Shown here one piece after another: positions 1 to 5,977 of a stretch of DNA of 9,275 nucleotides. The first letter of the stretch is position 1. Each line of letters opens with the position of its first letter. The DNA lies in contig JAJYTJ010000145.1 of the NCBI GenBank assembly GCA_021793115.1, forward strand, positions 1-9,275, given 5' to 3'. This DNA is from Actinomycetes bacterium (GTDB lineage Bacteria > Actinomycetota > Actinomycetes > Actinomycetales > Cellulomonadaceae). Under the pieces are notes generated by a model. The model was given only the letters and a program-made list of their open reading frames with translations. It did no database searches and was not told the DNA's origin. The translations under genes and the position numbers were made by a program.

Positions 1-198
1 TCGCCGCTGTCGGCGCGGGCGCTCCGGGACGAGGCTGACGAGGACGCGCTCGTCGAGGCGCAGGACGACGAGCGGCCCGTGGCCGCTTCCGACGAGCCGC
101 AGCGTGGTGTGCCCGACGAGCGGAGCAGGGCGGCGCACGACGACCCCGGCGAGACCACGCTCCCGACGCGCGGCGACGCATCGACGCCGCAGGCGTGA
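1..198 (+). CDS. C-terminal tail of an unidentified upstream protein (partial)
   Basis: The first forward frame is open from the left edge to a TGA at 196-198, with nearly every codon ending in G or C, as in the recognised genes. It encodes about 65 residues of Asp/Glu/Ala/Arg-rich, low-complexity sequence without hydrophobic segments, which looks like a disordered acidic C-terminal tail. The stop lies only 4 bases before the ATG of the next gene at 203, so the two are probably co-transcribed. No domain is visible and I cannot name the protein. An overlapping frame starting at 104 gives an arginine-rich peptide typical of a shadow frame, which favours this frame as the real one. Confidence 0.6.
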   Translation, partial: SPLSARALRDEADEDALVEAQDDERPVAASDEPQRGVPDERSRAAHDDPGETTLPTRGDASTPQA

Positions 199-202
199 CC
201 GG

Positions 203-1090
203 ATGCTCGAGCGCGACCTGTACGCGCCGGTCCGGGCGCTGCTGGAGGAGCGCGGGTACGCGGTCCAGGCGGAGGTCGCCGGCTGCGACGTGCTCGGCGT
301 GCGCGGCGAGGAGTGCTGTGCGGTCGAGCTCAAGCTGCGGCTGAACCTCGGCGTCATCGTCCAGGCCGTGGCGCGGCAGCGGTTCGCCGACACGGTGCTC
401 GTCGCCGTCCCCGCGCCCGGGCGGGCGTACTACACCGCCCGCTTCCGCGACGTCTGCCGCGTGCTCCGGCGCCTCGACCTGGGGCTCGTCACGGTGCGGG
501 CGACGGGCGCCGCGCGCGTGGACTTCGAGGCGGGAGCCCACGGCGTGCGGCGCAACGCGCGCCTGTGGCGGCAGGCCCTCACGGAGTTCGCCGCACGGCG
601 CACCGACCGCGGCGTCGGCGGCGTCACGCGGGTGCCGCTCATGACGGCCTACCGGGAACGGTCGTTGACCGTCGCCGCGCTGCTGCGGCCGGGTGTGGCG
701 AGCGCCGCGGCGCTCCGGGCCCTCGGGGCGCCCGCCGACACCTACCCGATCCTGTACCGGAACCCGTACGGCTGGTTCACCCGGCTCGGCGGCGGGCGGT
801 ACGGCCTGAGCGCGCTCGGCCGGGCCGCGCTGGAGGAGCACGCGGCGCTCCTGCCGCTGCTCCTGCCCCCGACGCCGTCGTCGTCGGCCGGCTCGGCCGG
901 AGACGTGTCCGCGGACCCGTCGTCGGCCGAGCCGGCGGACGACGGGCACGGGGAGGCGCCGCGACCGGGCCGAGCCGGCGGGGAGTCGACGCGACGGGGC
1001 CGGGCCTCCGGGGAGCAGCCCCGACCGAGCTGGGCCGGCGGGGCGGCCGCGGCTCAGAGCGCCAGGCCCAGCCCCAGCAGCACGCCGTAG
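203..1090 (+). CDS. DUF2161-like PD-(D/E)XK nuclease-fold protein
   Basis: This 295-residue protein resembles the DUF2161 (COG5482-type) family, described as putative PD-(D/E)XK phosphodiesterases; the biological role is not known to me. Seen in the sequence: an N-terminal nuclease-like core with a helix around residues 5-18, Asp29 in GCDV, the ELK motif (Glu42, Lys44) and Gln54 in the following helix, the expected order for this fold. A second region (about 140-212) has the NPYGWF and GRYGLSALGRAAL stretches typical of the family's winged-helix-like end. Residues about 222-295 are a disordered tail with a 10-residue repeat. The start is ATG 203, just after the preceding stop, because family-like sequence begins there; the same frame is open back to an ATG at 104, but that extension reads as arginine-rich junk. 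The last 37 bases overlap the end of menA on the opposite strand. Confidence 0.82.
   Translation: MLERDLYAPVRALLEERGYAVQAEVAGCDVLGVRGEECCAVELKLRLNLGVIVQAVARQRFADTVLVAVPAPGRAYYTARFRDVCRVLRRLDLGLVTVRATGAARVDFEAGAHGVRRNARLWRQALTEFAARRTDRGVGGVTRVPLMTAYRERSLTVAALLRPGVASAAALRALGAPADTYPILYRNPYGWFTRLGGGRYGLSALGRAALEEHAALLPLLLPPTPSSSAGSAGDVSADPSSAEPADDGHGEAPRPGRAGGESTRRGRASGEQPRPSWAGGAAAAQSARPSPSSTP
932..1051. repeat. 30-bp degenerate tandem repeat in the DUF2161 gene tail
   Basis: Four consecutive 30-base units (932-961, 962-991, 992-1021, 1022-1051) can be aligned without gaps; the last three are the clearest, sharing a GCGAC-type start and a CCGGCGGGG-type centre. Because 30 is a multiple of three, each unit adds ten residues of the pattern R-P/R-G-R-A-G/S-G-E to the disordered C-terminal tail. 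The tract ends only three bases before the menA stop codon on the other strand. Confidence 0.7.
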
Positions 1091-1923
1091 CCGAGCTGGA
1101 GCATGCCCGTGCCGACCAGCACCGGCACCAGCGCGATGCCGCGCGCGCCCGCCCGCACCGCCGTGACCAGGAGCGCCGCCGCGATGGCCAGCAGCAGCAC
1201 GAGCATCGACCACGGCGCGACGACGGCGCACGCGACGCCGAGCAGGATCGGCACGGTGACGAACCACTGGTAGGCGCGGCGCGCGCGGTCGTCGCCGAGC
1301 CGGACCGCGAGCGTCCGCTTGCCGGTCTGGGTGTCGGTGGGGATGTCGCGCAGGTTGTTCGCCATGAGCAGCGCGCACGCCAGCAGGCCGGTGCCCACCG
1401 CGCCGGCCACGGCCGGCCACGAGACGCGCCCGGCCTGCGTGTAGGTGGTGCCGAGGGTTGCCACGAGACCGAAGAAGACGAAGACGCCCACCTCGCCGAG
1501 GCCCCGGTACCCGTAGGGCCGGGAGCCGCCGGTGTAGAACCAGGCCGCGAGGATCGCGGCCGCGCCGACGGCGACGAGCCACCACTGGCCGGAGGCGACG
1601 ACGAGGCCCAGCCCGGCGAGGGCGGCGACGCCGAACGCCCCGAAGGCGGCGGCCTTGACGTGGCCCGGCCGGGCGGCGCCCGACGCGGTCAGCCGCATCG
1701 GGCCGACGCGGTCGAGGTCGGTGCCGCGCACGCCGTCGGAGTAGTCGTTCGCGTAGTTGACGCCCACCTGCAGCGCCAGCGCGACGACGCCCGCCAGTAC
1801 CGCCCGCACGGCCGACGCGGCGCCGAGCTGCACCGCGGCACCGGTGCCGACGAGCACGGGCGCGACCGCCGCCGGGAGCGTGCGAGGCCTCGCGCCGGCC
1901 ACCCATTCCTGCCCGCTTGCCAC
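1054..1923 (-). CDS. menA: 1,4-dihydroxy-2-naphthoate polyprenyltransferase
   Basis: MenA is the membrane enzyme that attaches the polyprenyl chain to 1,4-dihydroxy-2-naphthoate with loss of CO2, giving demethylmenaquinone. The 289-residue length is normal for the UbiA-superfamily enzyme. Seen: the N-terminal ARPRTLPAAVAPVLVG signature of MenA (residues 11-26); the first aspartate-rich motif NYANDYSDG (56-64, with Asp60 and Asp63, followed by Asp69); the second, NNLRDIPTD (189-197, with Asp193 and Asp197); and about eight or nine hydrophobic helices, including 17-38, 91-111, 113-131, 142-160, 170-188, 218-238 and 264-287. The start is GTG at 1921-1923, chosen because the conserved N-terminus begins there and a TAGGGT hexamer ends six bases upstream. 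Its stop region overlaps the convergent DUF2161-like gene. The gene lies downstream of menE on the same strand but appears to have its own promoter. Confidence 0.97.
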   Translation of the reverse strand: MASGQEWVAGARPRTLPAAVAPVLVGTGAAVQLGAASAVRAVLAGVVALALQVGVNYANDYSDGVRGTDLDRVGPMRLTASGAARPGHVKAAAFGAFGVAALAGLGLVVASGQWWLVAVGAAAILAAWFYTGGSRPYGYRGLGEVGVFVFFGLVATLGTTYTQAGRVSWPAVAGAVGTGLLACALLMANNLRDIPTDTQTGKRTLAVRLGDDRARRAYQWFVTVPILLGVACAVVAPWSMLVLLLAIAAALLVTAVRAGARGIALVPVLVGTGMLQLGYGVLLGLGLAL

Positions 1924-1929
1924 GGGGGA

Positions 1930-1935
1930 ACCCTA
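1930..1935 (-). promoter_or_regulatory. Putative -10 hexamer of menA, leaderless
   Basis: Read on the minus strand, TAGGGT is followed by six bases (TCCCCC) and then the menA GTG. This fits the actinobacterial TANNNT -10 consensus with transcription starting at the first base of the start codon. I see no good -35 and no real Shine-Dalgarno: the only G-run upstream is part of the hexamer itself. Confidence 0.6.
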
Positions 1936-1981
1936 CGTGGTCGGGGAGGCCGGCCCGCGCTTGGTCGGTCCGGCGGGAGCC

Positions 1982-2139
1982 GCTCAGCGGTGCCCGCATG
2001 CGCGCAGGGAGCGGCTCGGCGGCACCGGCACACCGTCGGGGTCCGATGCAGCGGCGCCCGTACGCCCGCGGGGTCCGGCACAGCGTCGCGCGCGCGTGCT
2101 GGCTCCGGCTCGGCGGCGCCCGCACGCCGGAGCGGCGCG
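1982..2139. repeat. 32-bp degenerate tandem repeat between menE and menA
   Basis: Five head-to-tail units (1982-2013, 2014-2045, 2046-2077, 2078-2107 with two bases fewer, 2108-2139) share a GCNCNGCGGYGCCCG-like left half and often a GGGGTCCG-like end. By hand count the second and third units match at 22 of 32 positions and the second and fifth at 24 of 32. The tract fills most of the 269-base spacer (1924-2192) between the menE stop and the menA promoter. Degenerate further copies may continue to about 2170. I see no convincing gene in the spacer. Confidence 0.65.
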
Positions 2140-2192
2140 ACAGGCGCAGCGTCGCCCGCTCCCGGTCCGGCGAGGCCCGGTCCGCCAGGGCG

Positions 2193-3500
2193 CTACGCCG
2201 TCGCCGGGTCCGGTGCCGCGGCGGCGAGTGCGGCGGCCGCCCGGCGGTCGGGCTTGCCGGGTCCCCGCGTCGGCAGGGCGTCCACGACGACGAGGCGGCG
2301 CGGCGCGGCCGCCGCGCCGTGGTGGGCCGCGACGAGCGCGCGCACCTCGGCCAAGGACGGCGGCCCGGACGGGCCGACGACGAGCAGCGCCACCACCGAC
2401 TGTCCCCACTCGTCGTCGGGCACGCCGACGACGCACGCCTCCCGGACCGTGGCCAGCCCCGCCAGCAGCTCCTCGACCGGCGCGGGCGAGACGTTGACGC
2501 CGCCGGTGATGATGACGTCGTCGGCGCGCCCGAGGATGACCAGCCGACCCTCGGCGTCGAACCGGCCGAGGTCGGACGTGCGGAGCCAGCGCGTGCCGTC
2601 GCCGTCGACCAGGAAGGTGGCGGCGTCGAGGTCGGGCCGGCCGAGGTAGCCGTCCGCGAGCACGGGACCGGCCAGGAGCACGCGCCCGTCCTCGGCCAGC
2701 CGCGCACGCACCCCGTCGAGGGGCACGCCGTCGTAGACGCACCCGCCGCAGGTCTCGGTCATGCCGTACGTGGTGACGACGCGGACGCCGGCCGCCGCGG
2801 CCTCGTCCAGCAGCGCCGGCGGGATGCCGGAGCCGCCGAGCAGCACGGTGTCGAAGCCGCGCAGCACGGCGCGCCCGGCCTCGTCGTCCAGGAGTCGCAC
2901 CAGCTGCGTCGGCACGATCGACGTGTACCGGCGGCCCGAGGCGGGCAGTGCGGCGGCCGCGGCGGCGAACGCCGCTGGCCGGAACGGGCCCGCCGGCGCG
3001 ACGTGCGCCGCGGTTCCGGCCAGCGCCGCGCGCGCCAGCACCTGCAGCCCCGCGACGTGGTCCGGCGGGAGCACGAGCAGCCACGCGCCCGGGCCGCCGA
3101 TGCGCCGCAGCGTCGCCTCCCCGGAGGCGCGCAGCGCGGCGGCGGACAGGAGCACGTCCCGCGGCGTCCCCGTGGAGCCCGACGTCCGCAGCACCACGGC
3201 GACACCCGCCGGCACGCGCGGCCCGGCCGCTGCCTCGTCCCGCACCCCGGCGCGGGCCTCGTCGTGCGGCGGGGTGCGGGTCTCGTCGTGCGGCGGGACG
3301 CCAGCCTCGACGTGCGGCCCGGTGCCGGCTTCGTCGCGCCGCTCGGGGCGGAGATCGTCCCGCGCGTCGTCGTGGCCCGTCGCATCGTCGGCTCCGCGCG
3401 CCAGGACGCGCAGCGCCGGACCGGAGCCGTCGAGCGCGGCGGCCAGCGCGTGGATGAGGTGCGGGTGGTCCGCGGGCAGGTCACGCAGCGGACGGTCCAC
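2193..3500 (-). CDS. menE: o-Succinylbenzoate-CoA ligase with a repeat-containing insert
   Basis: MenE activates o-succinylbenzoate with ATP and then forms OSB-CoA, the substrate of MenB. The 435-residue protein shows the adenylate-forming motifs in order: the phosphate-binding loop TSGSTGTPRD (106-115), TYGMTET (244-250), TSDLGRF (308-314), GRADDVIITGGVNVSP (324-339) and the C-terminal catalytic lysine in GPGKPDRR (Lys416). The loop has Arg114 where many relatives have Lys, and the A7-type motif has TSD rather than TGD. Actinobacterial MenE proteins are short at the N-terminus; this one carries an extra charged segment (about 38-95) with an 8-residue tandem repeat. The start GTG 3498-3500 was chosen because MenE-like sequence (RPLRDLPADHP) begins there and TACCCT ends six bases upstream. 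The frame is open back to 4004, but that extension is antisense to the lipoprotein gene. Confidence 0.95.
   Translation of the reverse strand: MDRPLRDLPADHPHLIHALAAALDGSGPALRVLARGADDATGHDDARDDLRPERRDEAGTGPHVEAGVPPHDETRTPPHDEARAGVRDEAAAGPRVPAGVAVVLRTSGSTGTPRDVLLSAAALRASGEATLRRIGGPGAWLLVLPPDHVAGLQVLARAALAGTAAHVAPAGPFRPAAFAAAAAALPASGRRYTSIVPTQLVRLLDDEAGRAVLRGFDTVLLGGSGIPPALLDEAAAAGVRVVTTYGMTETCGGCVYDGVPLDGVRARLAEDGRVLLAGPVLADGYLGRPDLDAATFLVDGDGTRWLRTSDLGRFDAEGRLVILGRADDVIITGGVNVSPAPVEELLAGLATVREACVVGVPDDEWGQSVVALLVVGPSGPPSLAEVRALVAAHHGAAAAPRRLVVVDALPTRGPGKPDRRAAAALAAAAPDPATA
3216..3335. repeat. 24-bp tandem repeat inside menE
   Basis: Five units of 24 bases encode an 8-residue repeat at MenE residues 56-95, for example DETRTPPH (72-79) and DEARAGVR (80-87); a weaker unit may precede it at residues 48-55. 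On the plus strand, the blocks 3253-3276 and 3277-3300 are the best pair, sharing CTCGTCGTGCGGCGGG. Repeat length is a multiple of three, so the MenE frame is kept. The insert is hydrophilic and lies ahead of the ATP-binding loop. Confidence 0.75.
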
Positions 3501-3506
3501 CGGTCC

Positions 3507-3512
3507 AGGGTA
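3507..3512 (-). promoter_or_regulatory. Putative -10 hexamer of menE, leaderless
   Basis: On the minus strand TACCCT is followed by six bases (GGACCG) and the GTG at 3500. A GGAGG lies 18 bases upstream of the start, too far to serve as a Shine-Dalgarno. A TTGCCC sits 20 bases upstream of the hexamer, too far to be a confident -35. The whole divergent spacer to the lipoprotein gene is only 85 bases. Confidence 0.55.
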
Positions 3513-3585
3513 TTCGTGCCTCCCCGCGTGCCGGGCAACTCGTGGCACCCTGGTACCCGCTTGACCGCGAGGGGACGGAGACACG

Positions 3586-4692
3586 ATGACGACGAGCTGG
3601 CGCGGCCCGCTGGGGCGGCCACTGACGGTGGCGCTCCTGGGAGGGTTGACGCTCGCGCTGGCGGCCTGCACGGGGGGCACAGCACCCACGGCGCCGACGC
3701 CCTCCACCAGCACCGTCACCGTCCCGGGGACCGTCGACGCCCACAAGCGGCCGGTCCCCACGCCCACCATCGCACCGGTCTGGCCGCTCACCGGCATGCC
3801 CATCACGGGCGTCGGGGCGAACCGGCCCGCGCTCGCGGTGAAGATCGAGAACACGGCCGAGGCCCGCCCGCAGGAGGGGCTCAACGAGGCCGACCTCGTG
3901 TGGGAGAACATCGTCGAGTTCGGCGTCTCGCGATTCAACGTCGTGTACCAGTCGCAGGTCCCCGGGGAGATCGGCCCGATCCGCTCCGTGCGGCCGATGG
4001 ACATGCCCGAGAGCGCGCCGCTGCACGGATTGTTCGCGTACTCCGGCGGTCAGACGGGCATCCTGGCGCTGGCGCAGGCCAGCGGCGAGCAGACGTTCTC
4101 GTTCGACGCCGGGAACAAGGCGTTCTACCGCATCAAGGCCCGGCTGGCGCCGCACAACGTCTACTCGCACCCGGCCGACATCTGGGCCCAGGCCAGCCCG
4201 AGCCGGGTCGCGCCCACGCCGTGGTTCACGTTCGGCCGTACCGCCGCGCAGGCCAGCGCCGCCGTCGCCGGCACGCCCACGAACACCCTGAACTACAGCC
4301 TCTCCCCGTACGCACACCCGAACTGGACGTGGGACGCCGCGTCGGGCACGTGGCTGCGGTTCGAGGGCTCGGCGAAGGCGATCACCCAGACGTCCGGTGC
4401 GGCCGACGCGCAGATCCATGCGGTCAACGTGCTGACCATCGTCGCCTCGCACCCGAACACCCAGTTCGGCGCCCAGAACAACACGCCCGTCCCCACGTAC
4501 TCGCTCGTCAACGCCAGCGGCGCCGGCCTGCTGGCCAGCGGCGGCAAGACCATCCCGATCACGTGGACCAAGGGTGCCCAGGACGCGCCCTTGGTCGTCA
4601 CGCTGGCCGACGGCTCGCCGGCCGTGTTCGCGCCGGGCAACACGTGGATCGAGATGGTCCCCAAGGAGACCGGCAGCTACACGGTCGGCTGA
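3586..4692 (+). CDS. DUF3048 (YerB-like) lipoprotein
   Basis: A 368-residue secreted lipoprotein of the DUF3048/YerB family, whose molecular role is not established to my knowledge. Seen: a twin-charged N-terminus and hydrophobic stretch (residues 13-27) ending in the lipobox LAAC with Cys28 as the predicted lipidated residue; a Thr/Pro-rich linker (29-65); the DUF3048 N-terminal domain from WPLTG (66-70), with RPALAVKIEN, ARPQEGLNEADLVWE and GPIRSVRPMD; and the C-terminal domain with WDAASGTWLRF (249-259) and the closing GNTWIEMVP (351-359). ATG 3586 is preceded by GGAG at about 8 bases, a normal leadered start, unlike the men genes. It lies divergent from menE and convergent with menB. It is probably anchored on the outer face of the membrane and probably not a menaquinone enzyme. 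Confidence 0.94.
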   Translation: MTTSWRGPLGRPLTVALLGGLTLALAACTGGTAPTAPTPSTSTVTVPGTVDAHKRPVPTPTIAPVWPLTGMPITGVGANRPALAVKIENTAEARPQEGLNEADLVWENIVEFGVSRFNVVYQSQVPGEIGPIRSVRPMDMPESAPLHGLFAYSGGQTGILALAQASGEQTFSFDAGNKAFYRIKARLAPHNVYSHPADIWAQASPSRVAPTPWFTFGRTAAQASAAVAGTPTNTLNYSLSPYAHPNWTWDAASGTWLRFEGSAKAITQTSGAADAQIHAVNVLTIVASHPNTQFGAQNNTPVPTYSLVNASGAGLLASGGKTIPITWTKGAQDAPLVVTLADGSPAVFAPGNTWIEMVPKETGSYTVG

Positions 4693-4704
4693 GCGGTCGG
4701 CGCG

Positions 4705-4732
4705 GCCGCGCCGCCGGAGGCAGCGGCGCGGC
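4705..4732 (+). terminator. Strong GC hairpin after the lipoprotein gene
   Basis: GCCGCGCCGC (4705-4714) and GCGGCGCGGC (4723-4732) are exact reverse complements separated by an 8-base loop, starting 12 bases after the lipoprotein stop. There is no T-run, as is common for high-GC actinobacterial terminators, so it is called from position and stem strength. Confidence 0.5.
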
Positions 4733-4740
4733 GCGGGCCC

Positions 4741-4830
4741 GGTGCGCTCGTCGCGCGTGCCGGACCGGGTGTCTCCTTCGTCGCGCAGGGCCGGACCGCG
4801 GCGTCCGCTCGTCGCGCGGCGCCGGCGCGC
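4741..4830. repeat. Three-copy ~30-bp repeat between lipoprotein and menB ends
   Basis: The core CGTCGCGC occurs at 4749, 4779 and 4810, a spacing of 30 and 31 bases. The first two copies are each followed within three bases by GCCGGACCG; the third is followed by a degenerate version containing the perfect palindrome GCGCCGGCGC (4819-4828). The array ends directly at the menB stop codon. The palindromic end could also act as the menB transcript end, but I cannot show that. Confidence 0.6.
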
Positions 4831-5784
4831 TCAGTACGAGTAGCCGAACCGCGACCAGTCCGGGTCGCGGTGCTCGAGGAACGCGTCGCGGCCCTCGACG
4901 GCCTCGTCGGTGAGGTAGGCCAGGCGGGTGGCTTCGCCGGCGAACACCTGCTGGCCGGCCAGGCCGTCGTCGGCGAGGTTGAACGCGAACTTGAGCATGC
5001 GGATCGCCTGCGGCGACTTCGTCGCGACGATGCGGGCGTACTCCAGGCCCGCCTGCTCGAGCTGCTCGTGCGGCACCACGTCATTGACCGCGCCCCACGC
5101 GTAGGCCTCGTCGGCCGAGTACTCCCGCGCGAGGAAGAAGATCTCGCGGGCACGCTTCTGGCCCACCTGCCGCGCGAGCAGCGCCGAGCCGTAGCCGCCG
5201 TCGAAGCTGCCCACGTTGGCGTCGGTCTGCATGAAGCGGGCGTGCTCGCGGCTGGCGATGGTGAGGTCGGCGACGACGTGCAGGCTGTGCCCGCCGCCGG
5301 CCGCCCAGCCGTTGACCAGGGCGACGACGACCTTGGGCATGGTCCGGATGAGGCGCTGCACCTCGAGGATGTGGAGCCGGCCGGCGCGGGCGGGGTCGAT
5401 GCCCTCGGCCGTCTCGCCCTCGGCGTACCGGTAGCCGTCGCGCGCGCGGATGCGCTGGTCGCCGCCGGAGCAGAACGCCCAGCCCCCGTCCTTGGGGCTC
5501 GGGCCGTTGCCCGTGAGGAGCACCGTCCCGACGTCGCTCGTCTGCCGGGCGTGGTCGAGGACGGTGTACAGCTCGTCGACCGTGCGCGGGCGGAAGGCGT
5601 TGCGCACCTCCGGCCGGTGGAAGGCGACGCGGACCACGGGCAGGTCTCGCGGGCCGCCGGCCGCCTGCCGGTCGACGCCGCGGTGGTAGGTGAGGTCGGT
5701 GAGGCCGTCGAACCCGGCGACCGTGCGCCAGCGCTGAGGGTCGAACGTCTGCGACACCTGCGCCGGCAGCGGGATCTCGGTCAC
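4831..5784 (-). CDS. menB: 1,4-Dihydroxy-2-naphthoyl-CoA synthase
   Basis: MenB closes the second ring of OSB-CoA to give DHNA-CoA; it is a crotonase-fold enzyme, hexameric in known relatives. The 317-residue protein is full length. Seen: RPEVRNAFRP (57-66), the oxyanion-hole region CSGGDQ (105-110), VNGWAAGGGHSLHVVADL (157-174), TDANVGSFDGGYGS (187-200) and the C-terminal EATRLAYLTDEAVEGRDAF (284-302). By alignment from memory with the Mycobacterium tuberculosis enzyme, Asp188, Ser193 and Tyr290 correspond to its Asp185, Ser190 and Tyr287. The Asp places it in the class that does not need bicarbonate, unlike E. coli MenB, which has Gly there. The start is GTG 5782-5784, six bases after a TAGGGT hexamer. 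The gene stands alone between a convergent lipoprotein gene and an upstream repeat array. Confidence 0.98.
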   Translation of the reverse strand: MTEIPLPAQVSQTFDPQRWRTVAGFDGLTDLTYHRGVDRQAAGGPRDLPVVRVAFHRPEVRNAFRPRTVDELYTVLDHARQTSDVGTVLLTGNGPSPKDGGWAFCSGGDQRIRARDGYRYAEGETAEGIDPARAGRLHILEVQRLIRTMPKVVVALVNGWAAGGGHSLHVVADLTIASREHARFMQTDANVGSFDGGYGSALLARQVGQKRAREIFFLAREYSADEAYAWGAVNDVVPHEQLEQAGLEYARIVATKSPQAIRMLKFAFNLADDGLAGQQVFAGEATRLAYLTDEAVEGRDAFLEHRDPDWSRFGYSY

Positions 5785-5790
5785 GCGGTC

Positions 5791-5796
5791 ACCCTA
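5791..5796 (-). promoter_or_regulatory. Putative -10 hexamer of menB, leaderless
   Basis: On the minus strand TAGGGT is followed by six bases (GACCGC) and the menB GTG. The hexamer is identical to that of menA. The AGGG within it could alternatively be read as a weak Shine-Dalgarno 7 bases from the start, so the leaderless call rests mainly on the pattern shared with the other men genes. Confidence 0.6.
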
Positions 5797-5822
5797 ACCG
5801 CGGCCGCGAGGCGCGGACGCGC

Positions 5823-5948
5823 GGTGCACCGGCACGCGTGCGGTGCAGGTCCAGGTGCACTCAGCGCTTGGAGGTGCACCCAACGTGTGCCGATGCACCC
5901 ATCGTGCGGGGGTGCGCCCGGCGCGGTCGCCTGCACCGCGCGCAGGTC
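5823..5948. repeat. 19-bp tandem repeat array upstream of menB
   Basis: Units of 19 bases begin with GGTGCAC-like sequence. The TGCA core (TGCG in one copy) starts at 5825, 5844, 5856, 5875, 5894, 5913 and 5932: every step is exactly 19 except one shortened step of 12. The full palindrome GGTGCACC is present at 5823-5830 and 5873-5880. The array fills most of the 193-base spacer 5785-5977 and runs from about -39 to -164 relative to the predicted menB transcription start. Units are contiguous, with no spacers. It looks like either multiple operator sites for a protein or a neutral tandem duplication; I found no gene in it. Confidence 0.75.
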
Positions 5949-5977
5949 CTCTCCGCGCCGGCGGGGCGGCCAGGGTG

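Noticed and set aside
104..202. Upstream start for the DUF2161-like protein
   Set aside because: The extra 33 residues are an Arg/Thr-rich run that overlaps the tail of the preceding gene in another frame; family-like sequence starts at the ATG at 203.
313..2649. A 778-codon open frame on the plus strand
   Set aside because: It is out of frame with the DUF2161-like gene and antisense to menA and menE, with Arg/Ala/Gly-rich nonsense composition.
3501..4004. N-terminal extension of MenE by 168 residues
   Set aside because: The open frame continues upstream but is antisense to the lipoprotein coding region and does not resemble MenE; the GTG at 3500 has a promoter-like hexamer at the same distance as the other men genes.
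1917..4913. A 998-codon open frame on the plus strand
   Set aside because: It runs antisense to menE and out of frame through the lipoprotein gene. Its product is Arg/Gly/Asp-rich with no domain, and such long stop-free shadows are expected at this GC content.
5823..5948. CRISPR array
   Set aside because: The 19-base units are contiguous without unique spacers, too short and too degenerate, and there are no cas genes nearby.
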